DNA of 64,000 nucleotides from Blastococcus litoris (GTDB lineage Bacteria; Actinomycetota; Actinomycetes; Mycobacteriales; Geodermatophilaceae): NCBI RefSeq assembly GCF_003075095.1, contig NZ_QCZF01000003.1, positions 1 to 64,000 of the forward strand, read 5' to 3'. Shown piece by piece: positions 55,135 to 63,262 of this stretch (position 1 is its first letter; each line of letters starts with the position of its first letter). The notes under the pieces were generated by a model. It saw only the letters and a program-made list of their open reading frames with translations, ran no database searches and was not told where the DNA came from. The position numbers and the translations under genes were made by a program.

Positions 55135-56406
55135 GTGCCCACCCTGCCGCGCGCCCTGTCACCGCTGCGGCACCCGCACTACCGGCGGCTGGCCACCTCC
55201 CTGGCGCTGTCCCTCCTCAGCTCGGGGCTCTGGACGGTCGGCGTCGTCTGGCAGGTCGTCGCCCTCGACGGCGGCCCGGCCGCCCTGTCGCTGGTCACCG
55301 CCCTCGCGGCCGTCGGAACGCTGACGAGCACGCTGCTCGGCGGTGCCCTGGCCGACCGGCTGCCGCAGCGGCACCTGCTCCTGGGCGTGGCCCTGACCCT
55401 CGCCACCCCCACCGCCGTGGTGGCAGTGCTCTCGCTCGCCGGGTCGCTGGCCCTCTGGCACCTGGCGCTCGTGTCGCTCGTGGGCGGCTGCGCGATGGGC
55501 CTGTACTACCCGGCCTACTCGGCGTTCGTCCCGCTGCTGGTCCCGACCGACGAACTGCTGGCGGCGAACGGGCTCGAGGGCGTGCTCCGCCCGGTCCTCT
55601 CGCAGGGCGCCGGCCCGGCTCTCGCCGGCCTGCTCGTGGCGTCGCTGCACCCGGGGGCGGCCCTGGGCGCCGCGGCCCTGGCGGCGTTCGCCGCGGCGGC
55701 GACCGTCGCCGCGCTGCCGGTCACCGCGCCGCGGGAGGCCGACGGGACGCCGACGGGGTTGCTGGCCGACGTGCGCGAGGGGTTCCGCTACATGGTGGGG
55801 ACACCGTGGCTGCTGGCCACCCTGCTGTTCGCGTCGGCGACCGTGCTGGCATTCATGGGCCCGCTGCAGGTGCTCGTCCCCTTCGCGATCAAGGACGGCG
55901 GAGGTGGCCCCTACCAGCACGCCTTCGTGGTCGCCGCCTTCGGTGCGGGCGGTGCCGTGGGCTCGCTCGTCGTCGGCTCGCTGCGGCTGCCCCGGCGCTA
56001 CCTGACGACGACGAACCTGCTGTGGGGGCTGGGCTGCGTGCCGCTCGCGGTGTTCGGGTTCAGCACGCCGCTCTGGCCGAAGCTGGCCGCGGGGCTCGTC
56101 ATGGGCGCGGCCTTCTCGGCGGCGGCGGTCATCTGGGGCACGCTGCTGCAGCGCCGGGTCCCGACCGCGATGCTCGGGCGCATCTCCAGCCTGGACTTCT
56201 TCGTGTCGCTGTCGTTCATGCCGGTGTCGATGGCCCTGGCCGGACCGGTGAGCGAGCACATCGGCCTCCGGACCACGTTCCTGGTAGCCGCCCTCGCGCC
56301 GTCCGTCGTGGCCGTCGTCGCGATCGCGGCCTGGCACCTGCGCTCGGACGAGATCGCGCACCCGCTCGACGTCGTCCCCGCGCCGGGGCGGCTGGACCGC
56401 GTCTGA
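55135..56406 (+). CDS. MFS transporter
   Basis: A 423-residue major-facilitator protein with about 12 hydrophobic segments. LLGGALADRLPQRHLLLGV is the loop 2-3 signature, and LLADVREGFRYMVGTPWLL the central loop, typical of EntS/MFS_3 exporters. Cargo is not known. The GTG at 55135 fits the family N-terminus (LRHPHYRRLATSLALS) although a ribosome site is weak. Divergent from the VOC-GH13-MFS-MerR run. Confidence 0.88.
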   Translation: MPTLPRALSPLRHPHYRRLATSLALSLLSSGLWTVGVVWQVVALDGGPAALSLVTALAAVGTLTSTLLGGALADRLPQRHLLLGVALTLATPTAVVAVLSLAGSLALWHLALVSLVGGCAMGLYYPAYSAFVPLLVPTDELLAANGLEGVLRPVLSQGAGPALAGLLVASLHPGAALGAAALAAFAAAATVAALPVTAPREADGTPTGLLADVREGFRYMVGTPWLLATLLFASATVLAFMGPLQVLVPFAIKDGGGGPYQHAFVVAAFGAGGAVGSLVVGSLRLPRRYLTTTNLLWGLGCVPLAVFGFSTPLWPKLAAGLVMGAAFSAAAVIWGTLLQRRVPTAMLGRISSLDFFVSLSFMPVSMALAGPVSEHIGLRTTFLVAALAPSVVAVVAIAAWHLRSDEIAHPLDVVPAPGRLDRV

Positions 56407-56474
56407 GCGGGGCCTCCCGGCCGCTGCTTGGATGGGTGCGGCGCCGGGAGAGCCCCGGTGCAGGAGGGAGAACC

Positions 56475-56852
56475 GTGGCCGAGCTGAGCCGACCGGACGT
56501 CGAGCCCCCCACCGGGCCGGCCCCGGAGGACCTCGTGATCGAGGACATCGTCGTCGGCGACGGACCCGAGGCGACCCCGGGCAGCCTCGTCAGCGCCCAC
56601 TACGTCGGCGTGACGCACGACGGCGGCGAGCAGTTCGACGCCTCCTGGGACCGCGGCGACCCCCTGGAGTTCCGGGTGGGCGTCGGCATGGTCATCCAGG
56701 GCTGGGACGAGGGCATCGTCGGCATGAAGGTCGGCGGCCGCCGCCGGCTGACCATCCCCGCGCACAAGGCCTACGGCGAGCGCGGCGCGGGCGGCGTCAT
56801 CAAGCCCGGCGCCACCCTCGTCTTCGTGGTGGACCTCGTCGGCGTCCGCTGA
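56475..56852 (+). CDS. FKBP-type peptidyl-prolyl isomerase
   Basis: A 125-residue FK506-binding domain. SAHYVGVTHDGGEQFDASWDRGDPLEFRVGVGMVIQGWDEGIVGMKVGGRR carries the active-site Tyr, Asp, Phe, Val-Ile and Trp residues, followed by IPAHKAYGERG and a final LVFVVDLV strand. No signal peptide, so it is probably cytosolic and speeds proline isomerisation in folding proteins. The GTG at 56475 has GGAGGGAG close upstream. Confidence 0.94.
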   Translation: MAELSRPDVEPPTGPAPEDLVIEDIVVGDGPEATPGSLVSAHYVGVTHDGGEQFDASWDRGDPLEFRVGVGMVIQGWDEGIVGMKVGGRRRLTIPAHKAYGERGAGGVIKPGATLVFVVDLVGVR

Positions 56853-56905
56853 CGACCCCCCGCGGCGCCGCATGACCGCGCCGCCGCGGGGGCACCGGTG
56901 GGTGC

Positions 56906-57913
56906 ATGACGCAACCGGCTCCGGCCCCCGACCACGTCCTGGCGGAGGACGCCGGGGAGGGCTCGGGGAGCGAGTCGACCGGCACCGTCGTCGTCGCGGG
57001 CCTGGCCAACCTCGGCATCGCGGTCGCCAAGCTGGTCGGCGGCCTGATCAGCCACTCCTCGGCGATGCTCTCCGAGGCCGCCCACTCGCTCGCCGACACC
57101 ATCACCGAGGTGCTGCTGTTCGTCGCGCTCAAGCGCGGGACCAAGGCGCCCGACGAGCGGCACCCGATCGGCTACGGCCGCGAGACCTACTTCTGGGCGC
57201 TGCTGGCCTGCCTGGCCACGTTCTCCCTCGGCGCCGGGTTCTCCTTCTGGCAGGGCGTCACCACGATCCTCGAGGGCGAGGAGCAGGGCGACCCGCTCAT
57301 CGCCTACGTCGTCCTGGCGATCTCCTTCGTGCTCGAGGGCACGTCGCTGGTCAAGGCCGTGCGGCAGGTGCGCAGCTCCGCCCGAAGGTGGGGGACGACG
57401 CCCCGCCGGTACCTGCGGGAGACGTCGGACACGACGGTCAAGGCGGTGACCTTCGAGGACAGCGCCGCCCTCGTCGGTCTGGTGCTCGCCGCGCTCGGCC
57501 TGTTCCTCGAGCAGGTGACCGGTGATCCGCTCTGGGACGGCGTCGCGGCCATCGCGATCGGCGTGCTCCTGCTGCTCGTCGCCGGATCGCTCGCGAAGGC
57601 GAACGTCTCGCTGCTGATCGGGCAGTCGATCGCGCCGGGGCTGCAGGAGGAGCTGCGCCAGGAGATCCTCGCGCTCCCGCAGGTCAGCGACGTGCCGTTC
57701 CTTCTGACGACGGTCATCGGCCCGGGCCAGCTCATCGTCTCGGCCAAGGTCGACTTCGACGACGCCTCGACCGTCGCCGACGTCGAGCGGGCGTCGGACG
57801 AGGCCGAGCGACGGCTGGTGGCCCGGCACGAGGGCGTCCGCTACGTCTTCCTCGACCCGACGCGGGGGGACCGCCGGGCGCGCGCCGAGGTGCACCCGCC
57901 CACGACCGGCTGA
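56906..57913 (+). CDS. Cation diffusion facilitator transporter
   Basis: A 335-residue metal exporter of the CDF family. Membrane segment 2 carries the metal site SEAAHSLADTITE (His and Asp), and segment 5 has TFEDSAALVG. The ERHPIGYGRETYFWALLACLATFSLGAGFSFWQGV stretch resembles the SLC30A9-like branch. A C-terminal cytoplasmic domain follows (about 230-335). Likely exports zinc or manganese using the proton gradient; the metal is not certain. Its ATG lies 53 bases after the FKBP gene. Confidence 0.92.
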   Translation: MTQPAPAPDHVLAEDAGEGSGSESTGTVVVAGLANLGIAVAKLVGGLISHSSAMLSEAAHSLADTITEVLLFVALKRGTKAPDERHPIGYGRETYFWALLACLATFSLGAGFSFWQGVTTILEGEEQGDPLIAYVVLAISFVLEGTSLVKAVRQVRSSARRWGTTPRRYLRETSDTTVKAVTFEDSAALVGLVLAALGLFLEQVTGDPLWDGVAAIAIGVLLLLVAGSLAKANVSLLIGQSIAPGLQEELRQEILALPQVSDVPFLLTTVIGPGQLIVSAKVDFDDASTVADVERASDEAERRLVARHEGVRYVFLDPTRGDRRARAEVHPPTTG

Positions 57914-58008
57914 CCTGCGCCGCCGCGCGCTGCGCCACGTCGCTCCGCGGTTCTTGCGCGAGGAGCTGTCCGACGACACGCTGCGATTCGTCACTCGAGG
58001 GAGCCCTT

Positions 58009-58236
58009 ATGTCGATGGTTCGTTGGCTCGGTGTGCGCGGCAACGTGCAGCTCGTCCACGGTGAAGGACGACGATTCCCGGGTCTCCTGGTGCAGGGCGA
58101 CACGCTCTTCAACCTGCTCGAAGAGCTCGAGAGCGGAGCACCCGATCCCCATGCCGTGGAAACGGTGAGGAGCTGGTTGTCGGCGTACGAGGAGATGATG
58201 GCCGAGCACGGGCTCGACCTCCCCTACAGCCGCTGA
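58009..58236 (+). CDS. Small soluble protein, possibly DUF6959-like
   Basis: A 75-residue protein with a central GEGRRFPGLLVQGDTLFNLLEEL stretch that recalls DUF6959-type proteins (RRFPG..VQGD), and a helical acidic tail (WLSAYEEMMAEHGLDL). No signal peptide or membrane segment. GAGGGAG precedes the ATG by four bases. Codon use is less extreme than in neighbours. The function is unknown, and the DUF match is from memory and should be checked. Confidence 0.65.
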   Translation: MSMVRWLGVRGNVQLVHGEGRRFPGLLVQGDTLFNLLEELESGAPDPHAVETVRSWLSAYEEMMAEHGLDLPYSR

Positions 58237-58307
58237 GAAGCCGACATGACTGACCCACGCACTGCTGCGGCCGGAATGCTTGAACCTGCAACGAGGTTGG
58301 GGCGGGC

Positions 58308-59000
58308 ATGCAGGTAGAGGTCTGGTCCGACGTCGTGTGTCCCTGGTGCTACATCGGCAAGCGCCGCCTGGAGAGCGCCCTCGAGCAGTTCCCGCACCGG
58401 GACCAGGTCGAGGTCGTGTGGCGGTCCTTCCAGCTCGACCCCTCCGTCCCCGAGGGCGAGACGCACCCGACCCTGCCCGCGCTGGCCGCCAAGTACGGCG
58501 CCAGCGTCGAGGACATGCGCGCCAACATGGCCCGTGTCGAGGAGATCGCCGCCGGCGAGGGCCTCGACTACCACCTGGCCGACGGGATCAGCGGGAACAC
58601 GCTGCTCGCCCACGAGCTGCTCCACCTCGCCGCCGAGCACGGCACGCGCAACGAGCTCAAGGAGCGCCTGCTGCACGCGTACTTCGAGGAGGGCCGCTCG
58701 GTCTTCTCCGTCGACGACCTCGTGCCGCTGGCCCTCGAGGTCGGCCTGGACGAGGCGGAGGTCCGCGAGGCGCTCGCCGACCGCCGCTACCTCTCCGCCG
58801 TCCGCCAGGACGGCGCGATCGCCCAGGCGCTCGGCGCGACCGGCGTCCCGTTCTTCGTCGTCGACCGGAAGTACGGCGCGGCGGGTGCGCAGCCGGCCGA
58901 GCTGCTGTTGCAGGTCCTCGAGCGGGCGTGGGCCGACGCCCACCCGCTGCTCACCGTCCCGGCCGCCGAGGGCTGCGAGGACGGCACCTGCGCGGTCTAG
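58308..59000 (+). CDS. DsbA-family oxidoreductase, FrnE-like
   Basis: A 230-residue thioredoxin-fold protein with an intact CPWC pair in DVVCPWCYIGKRRLE (Cys 11 and 14), a cis-Pro region GATGVPFFVVDRKYGAAGAQPAE, and a helical insertion. This is the FrnE/DsbA-like group of cytosolic disulfide oxidoreductases. A second Cys pair lies near the end (GCEDGTCAV). Convergent with the nitronate monooxygenase gene; their stops share CTAG. Confidence 0.92.
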   Translation: MQVEVWSDVVCPWCYIGKRRLESALEQFPHRDQVEVVWRSFQLDPSVPEGETHPTLPALAAKYGASVEDMRANMARVEEIAAGEGLDYHLADGISGNTLLAHELLHLAAEHGTRNELKERLLHAYFEEGRSVFSVDDLVPLALEVGLDEAEVREALADRRYLSAVRQDGAIAQALGATGVPFFVVDRKYGAAGAQPAELLLQVLERAWADAHPLLTVPAAEGCEDGTCAV

Positions 59001-59959
59001 CCCAGGAGCTTCGGCACCGCGCGCAGCGCCTTCTCGGCATCGGCGTCCAGCTCCCGGACGACGTCCACCGCTGATCGCTCGGCGGTGACCAGGCCGACCG
59101 CTTCGCCCGCGTAGAGCGGGGCGTGCGCGGGATCGCCCGTGCGCCGGCCCTCGACCACCAGCGCCCGCGCCGCGTCGTCGGCCACCAGCTCGGCCTCCCG
59201 GCCGTGCCACTCCCGGCTGAAGTCGTTGACCAGCGCCCGCCCGGGCCAGCGCTCGGGCCAGGCGATGCCCTCGGCGACGTCGAAGGCGCGGGTCAGCACC
59301 GTCTCGTCGCCGTCGGCCTCGCGGATCCGCTCGCGGGCGGCGGAGCCGTTGAGCCCCTCGGTGCAGGCCAGCAGCGCCGTCCCGACCCACACCCCGGCCG
59401 CACCCGCGACGAGCATCGCGGCCATGGCGCGGCCCGTCGCGATCCCGCCGGCGGCGACGACGGGGCGGTCGGTGAGCGCGAGCACCTCCTGCAGCAGCGG
59501 CAGGAGCGCGCGCTGACCGGTGTGCCCGCCCGCCTCGGTGCCCTGCGCGACCAGGACGTCGACGCCGGCGTCGACAGCTCGCCGGGCGTCGGCGACGGTG
59601 TTCACCTGCGCGGCGACCGCGATCCCGGCGTCGTGCAGCGGGCCGACGTACGGCTCCGCGTCGCCGAAGGACATCGACACGAGGCTCGGCTGCGCGGCGA
59701 CCGTCGCCTCGAACAGCTCGGGCCGCTCCGCCAGCGTCCAGATCATCAGCCCGACGCCGAAGGGCAGCTGGGCCTCGGCGGGCAGGGCGCACTGCTCCGC
59801 CACGAACTCGGCGCTGTGCCGGCCGCTCACGCCGATCATGCCGAGACCACCGGCCTCGGAGACGGCGCGGGCGAGCGCCCCGCCGGAGACACCGGCCATC
59901 GGCGCACCGATGACCGGCGTCGTCAGGTCGAACCAGCGGGTCAGCGGTGTACGGATCAC
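58997..59959 (-). CDS. Nitronate monooxygenase family protein
   Basis: A 320-residue FMN-binding barrel of the NMO/2-nitropropane dioxygenase family. GAPMAGVSGGALARAVSEAGGLGMIG is the FMN-binding N-terminus, VAQGTEAGGHTG holds the catalytic His, and VVAAGGIATGRAMAAMLVAGAAGVWVGTALL is the phosphate site. It oxidises nitronates, probably as detoxification. GTG start, with the small helical protein gene just upstream on the same strand. Confidence 0.91.
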   Translation of the reverse strand: MIRTPLTRWFDLTTPVIGAPMAGVSGGALARAVSEAGGLGMIGVSGRHSAEFVAEQCALPAEAQLPFGVGLMIWTLAERPELFEATVAAQPSLVSMSFGDAEPYVGPLHDAGIAVAAQVNTVADARRAVDAGVDVLVAQGTEAGGHTGQRALLPLLQEVLALTDRPVVAAGGIATGRAMAAMLVAGAAGVWVGTALLACTEGLNGSAARERIREADGDETVLTRAFDVAEGIAWPERWPGRALVNDFSREWHGREAELVADDAARALVVEGRRTGDPAHAPLYAGEAVGLVTAERSAVDVVRELDADAEKALRAVPKLLG

Positions 59960-59966
59960 CCGGCCA

Positions 59967-60209
59967 TCATCGCGCGGCCGGTCCGGCCTGGTCGGTGCCC
60001 TGCAGCCGGCCCAGGAACTCGTGGCAGCGCTTCGCCCGCGCAGAGTCCTGCTCCATCACCTCGCGGAAGAACCCCGCGACGTCGTCCAGGCCGGCGTTCT
60101 CGGCGTCGCGGACGTACTGGCCGTAGTCGTGCCCGGCCTTGAGCGAGTGGTACTGGACCGAGATGAGGTCGTAGTAGACGTCCTCGAAACCGGTCTCACC
60201 CGTGGCCAT
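59967..60209 (-). CDS. Small helical protein of unknown function
   Basis: An 80-residue, mostly helical acidic protein (FEDVYYDLISVQYHSLKAGHDYGQYVRDAENAGLDDVAGFFREVMEQD). The spacing of Tyr, Glu, His and Asp recalls one half of a ferritin-like helix pair, but no metal site can be claimed. I do not recognise the family. It lies seven bases upstream of the nitronate monooxygenase gene and may be cotranscribed with it. GAGGA precedes the ATG. Confidence 0.75.
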   Translation of the reverse strand: MATGETGFEDVYYDLISVQYHSLKAGHDYGQYVRDAENAGLDDVAGFFREVMEQDSARAKRCHEFLGRLQGTDQAGPAAR

Positions 60210-60284
60210 CGGTCCTCCTCGACGACTCGACGCGATCGGTACACCGCGCGGATACCCGAGGAGGACCGCTCCGTCACATGCGGG

Positions 60285-60494
60285 TCAGGGTTCGGACGCC
60301 ATGCCGCCCGTGACGTCGCCGCCGCCCGCCTCGTCGGGCAGGTTCTGGCTGGTCGCCAGCTCGTCCTCGCCGGCGGTCTCCGGGTCGTCGGCGGCCGAGG
60401 CGAGGTCGTCGCCCTGGCCGTGCGCGCCGGGATCGGCCTGCAGGGTGCGGGGGTCGTTGAGCGGATCGGGGACGTCGGGATCGGTGACGGACAT
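60285..60494 (-). CDS. Small acidic disordered protein of unknown function
   Basis: A 69-residue protein of very low complexity, rich in Asp, Gly, Pro and Ala, with no hydrophobic core. Such acidic disordered proteins are common and poorly annotated in actinobacteria. The start is uncertain: ATG at 60494 is used, but ATG at 60521 with AGAGG nine bases upstream is also possible. Coding support is only the base pattern and the match to this kind of protein. Confidence 0.5.
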   Translation of the reverse strand: MSVTDPDVPDPLNDPRTLQADPGAHGQGDDLASAADDPETAGEDELATSQNLPDEAGGGDVTGGMASEP

Positions 60495-60543
60495 GCCCGC
60501 TCGCATGCCCCTGCCGTCCATGGGGAGAAACCTCTGGCGCAAC

Positions 60544-60563
60544 GCGTAACCGATGTGTTACGC
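60544..60563. promoter_or_regulatory. Palindromic operator at the start of the second ArsR operon
   Basis: GCGTAAC and GTTACGC are perfect seven-base inverted repeats with a six-base spacer. The site ends seven bases before the GTG of the ArsR gene and covers a TACGCA -10-like element, so it is placed to block transcription of its own operon. The message may be leaderless. Confidence 0.7.
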
Positions 60564-60570
60564 ATGTGCC

Positions 60571-60900
60571 GTGGAGGCGCTCGCGGCCCTCGCCGACCCC
60601 GTGCGGCGGGAACTGGTCGCCCTGCTCGCCCACGGGGAGGTCGCGGCCGGTGAGCTGGCGGAGCGCTTCCCGGTGAGCAGGCCCGCGGTCAGCCGGCACC
60701 TCCGCGTGCTGCGCGAGGCGGGCCTGGTCACCGCGCGCGCCGAGGGCAAGCGGCGGCTCTACGCGCTCGACCCGCGCCCCCTGCGGGAGCTCGACGACTG
60801 GCTGGAGCCCTACCGCGACCTCTGGGCCCGGCGGCTGGACGCACTGGACACCGAGATCGCCCGCGGACGGCGGGCACGACGGACAGGAGACGGCGCATGA
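60571..60900 (+). CDS. ArsR-family transcriptional regulator
   Basis: A 109-residue winged-helix repressor: ALAALADPVRRELVALLA, then AAGELAERFPVSRPAVSRHLRVLREAGLV as the helix-turn-helix, and the wing ARAEGKRRLYALD. Like the first ArsR protein in this window it lacks metal-binding Cys pairs and is paired with an SRPBCC gene. The GTG at 60571 is chosen because the protein fold begins there; an in-frame ATG at 60553 lies inside the operator palindrome. Coupled to the next gene by an ATGA overlap. Confidence 0.91.
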   Translation: MEALAALADPVRRELVALLAHGEVAAGELAERFPVSRPAVSRHLRVLREAGLVTARAEGKRRLYALDPRPLRELDDWLEPYRDLWARRLDALDTEIARGRRARRTGDGA

Positions 60901-61409
60901 CCGAGGACCTGGAGACCCGCCGCGGAACGGTCACCCACCTGGACGACGGGCGGCAGCGGCTGGAGTTCCGCCGGTCCTGGCCCGACCCGATCGAGGACGT
61001 CTGGTCGGCGCTCACCGAGCCCGAGCGCCTGGCGCGCTGGATCGGCCGCTACGACGGCGCCCGCGGTACCGGCGGCACCGGCACCTTCGTCATGACGCAC
61101 GAGGAGGGCGAGCACACCGGGGAGCCGATGACGATCCTCGAGTGCGACCCGCCGCGCCGGCTGGTCGTCCAGTGGGCCGAGCAGCAGGAAGGCATGACCT
61201 GGCGGGTCGACCTCGACCTCCGTTCCGAGGGCGGGCGCACCTGGCTGAGCTTCGTGCAGGTCTTCCCGGCCGACGCGGACGTCGTCGACTACGCGATGGG
61301 CTGGCACTGGTACCTGGACAAGCTCGACGCGGTGGTGGCCGGAGGTCCGGGGCCGGGCGGGTGGGACGGCTTCTACGCGGAGGTGGGCCCCCTCTACGGC
61401 CGCGGCTGA
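60897..61409 (+). CDS. SRPBCC family protein
   Basis: A 170-residue START-fold protein: RLEFRRSWPDPIEDVWSALTEPERLARWIG near the N-terminus, ILECDPPRRLVVQW in the middle and a C-terminal helix with MGWHWYLDKLDAVVAG. It is of the AHSA1-like kind that follows ArsR genes. Ligand unknown. The ATG overlaps the ArsR stop, and the end overlaps the opposite-strand membrane protein by 16 bases. Confidence 0.9.
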   Translation: MTEDLETRRGTVTHLDDGRQRLEFRRSWPDPIEDVWSALTEPERLARWIGRYDGARGTGGTGTFVMTHEEGEHTGEPMTILECDPPRRLVVQWAEQQEGMTWRVDLDLRSEGGRTWLSFVQVFPADADVVDYAMGWHWYLDKLDAVVAGGPGPGGWDGFYAEVGPLYGRG

Positions 61410-61810
61410 GGCCGGGCCGCCAGCGCCATGGCGATCGCGCCGCCGAGCCCGGCGACGACGATCGGCGTCTCCACCGGTTCGAACCCGCCCGGCGTCAGGC
61501 GCCGCCGGCAGAGCCGCTCCATGAGGTATCCGGCGATCATCACGCTGCCCAGCCCGCGCAGCACCCGCCGGGCCGGCTCCGCGGTGCCCCCGGCGAGGCG
61601 GGCGGTCGCCCACGCCTGCGGGGCGAGCATTACCACCGGCGCGCTCAGCGCCGTCCCGAGGAACCACGAGTCGCGAGCCACGTGCTCCGGCCGGCCGCGC
61701 ATCACCGGGGTGTCGTAGGGATGCCGGCGCCGGAGCGCGACGACCTGGCCGGCGAGGCCGGCGGTGAGCTGGAGCGCCGAGGCGCGCACGAGAGCCGATT
61801 GCTGCGGCAT
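61394..61810 (-). CDS. Small membrane protein of unknown function
   Basis: A 138-residue protein with about three hydrophobic segments (FLGTALSAPVVMLAPQAWATA, LRGLGSVMIAGYLMERL and VETPIVVAGLGGAIAMALAA) separated by basic loops. I do not recognise a family. Convergent with the SRPBCC gene. The ATG at 61810 is used; no strong ribosome site is seen. Confidence 0.75.
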   Translation of the reverse strand: MPQQSALVRASALQLTAGLAGQVVALRRRHPYDTPVMRGRPEHVARDSWFLGTALSAPVVMLAPQAWATARLAGGTAEPARRVLRGLGSVMIAGYLMERLCRRRLTPGGFEPVETPIVVAGLGGAIAMALAARPQPRP

Positions 61811-61865
61811 GCCGCCGCACCGTAGGCCCCTGGGCGCCGTCCCGGCGGCCTGTGGCGCCTCCCGG

Positions 61866-63026
61866 TCAGACGGGCTGCGTCACCTGCACCGGGTCCGGGC
61901 CCGTCCACGGGCCGAGCCGGCCCAGCAGTCGGTCCCGCGAGGCCAGCCGGGGGCCGGCCTGGACCGGGTAGACGTCGTGGCTGCCGGTGAGCTCGCGTGC
62001 GGCGCGCGCCGCGAAGTTCGGGTCGTCCTGCGCCTCGCGCGCGACGGCGACCAGGTCGGCGAAGCCCTGCTCGAGGACCGCCTCGGCCTGGCGCGCGTCG
62101 ACGATCAGCCCGACCGCCATGGTGGGGATGCCGGCCTCGGCGCGGATGCGCGCGGCGTGCGGCACCTGGTAGCCGTAGCCGATCGGGTGCTGCCAGCCGC
62201 CGCCGAGACCGCCCCCGGAGGTGTCGATCGCGTCGACGCCGCGCGCCCGGAGCTCCCGCGCGAAGGCGACGGTGTCCTCCACCGTCACGCCGTCCTTCGA
62301 CCCGTCGACCGACGAGACGCGCACGAACAGGGGGCGGTCCTGCGGCCAGACGGCCCGGACGGCCTCGACGACCTCCAGCGGGAAGCCCATGCGGGCCTCC
62401 CGCGACCCGCCGTACTCGTCGTCCCGCCGGTTGGTGAGCGGGGAGAGGAACTGGTTGAGCAGGTACCCGTGAGCGGCGTGCACCTCGACGACGTCGAAGC
62501 CGGCGTCCAGCGAGCGGCGCGTGGCGGCGACGAACGCCTCGCGCACCCCGGCCAGCTCCTCCACGGTGAGCGCGTGCGGGGTGGGCCAGCCCGGCGCCAC
62601 CGGCACGGGGCTGGCCGACACGGTCTGCCACGGCTCCTCGCCCGGGCGGGCGTTCTCCGCCGTGACCGGGCCCTCGCCGTCCCAGGGTCGCTTGCTGGAG
62701 GCCTTGGCGCCGGCGTGGGCCAGCTGGATGCCGGCCTTCGACCCGTGCGCGTGCAGGAAGTCGACGACCCGCGCCATGCCGGGGACCTGCTCGTCGGACC
62801 ACAGGCCGGTGTCGCCGTGGCTGATGCGGCCCTCGGGCGTCACCCCGGTCGCCTCCACGACGACCAGCCCGAACCCGCCCAGCGCGAACCGGCCCAGGTG
62901 AGCCAGGTGGTAGTCCCCGACGACGCCGTCGGTGACGGAGTACTGGCACATGGGGGCGACGACGAGCCGGTTGGGCAGCGTGACGCCGCGCAGGGTCAGG
63001 GGCGTGAAGAGATGGGGGGTGCTCAC
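61866..63026 (-). CDS. Old Yellow Enzyme family NADH:flavin oxidoreductase (YqjM-like)
   Basis: A 386-residue FMN barrel enzyme. VAPMCQYSVTDGVVGDYHLAHLGRFALGG is the YqjM-type signature with the redox-tuning Cys. VEVHAAHGYLLNQFLSPLTNRRDDEYGG contains the conserved His pair that binds substrate, and PTMAVGLI with later VAREAQDDPNF the phosphate site. It reduces activated alkenes with NAD(P)H. GTG start at 63026. It shares a 236-base divergent control region with pckG. Confidence 0.92.
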   Translation of the reverse strand: MSTPHLFTPLTLRGVTLPNRLVVAPMCQYSVTDGVVGDYHLAHLGRFALGGFGLVVVEATGVTPEGRISHGDTGLWSDEQVPGMARVVDFLHAHGSKAGIQLAHAGAKASSKRPWDGEGPVTAENARPGEEPWQTVSASPVPVAPGWPTPHALTVEELAGVREAFVAATRRSLDAGFDVVEVHAAHGYLLNQFLSPLTNRRDDEYGGSREARMGFPLEVVEAVRAVWPQDRPLFVRVSSVDGSKDGVTVEDTVAFARELRARGVDAIDTSGGGLGGGWQHPIGYGYQVPHAARIRAEAGIPTMAVGLIVDARQAEAVLEQGFADLVAVAREAQDDPNFAARAARELTGSHDVYPVQAGPRLASRDRLLGRLGPWTGPDPVQVTQPV

Positions 63027-63262
63027 GGCCGATGCGAACACCGATGATCGTCGGGCTCTTCCATGCCTCCACCAGGGTCTTCCGACCTGAAGAGCAGACG
63101 TCCTAGACGTAACATCTCTCACGGTTACAGACGTCTAGAACGTCGGTAACCTCTCCTGATCCCGATCGTTGCACCCAGCACCGATGCCGGGGCCCGCAGA
63201 CAGAGCACAAGCACCAGCGCCGGTGCCGGACCCCGCCCGGCTACCCAGAGGATGGAGACGCC
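63027..63262. promoter_or_regulatory. Divergent control region between the OYE gene and pckG
   Basis: A 236-base gap rich in repeats. CTAGACGTAAC (63103-63113) is mirrored by GTTAC (63124-63128) and ACGTCTAG (63131-63138), a nested inverted repeat of about 36 bases. AGACGT occurs three times (63096, 63105, 63129), and a further GTAAC lies at 63146-63150. The pattern suggests two or more regulator sites for pckG, the OYE gene or both. No clear riboswitch. Confidence 0.65.

Noticed and set aside
58009-58236. Toxin-antitoxin or immunity module around the small gene
   Set aside because: No partner gene overlaps or sits close enough on the same strand; neighbours are a metal exporter and a DsbA-like enzyme.
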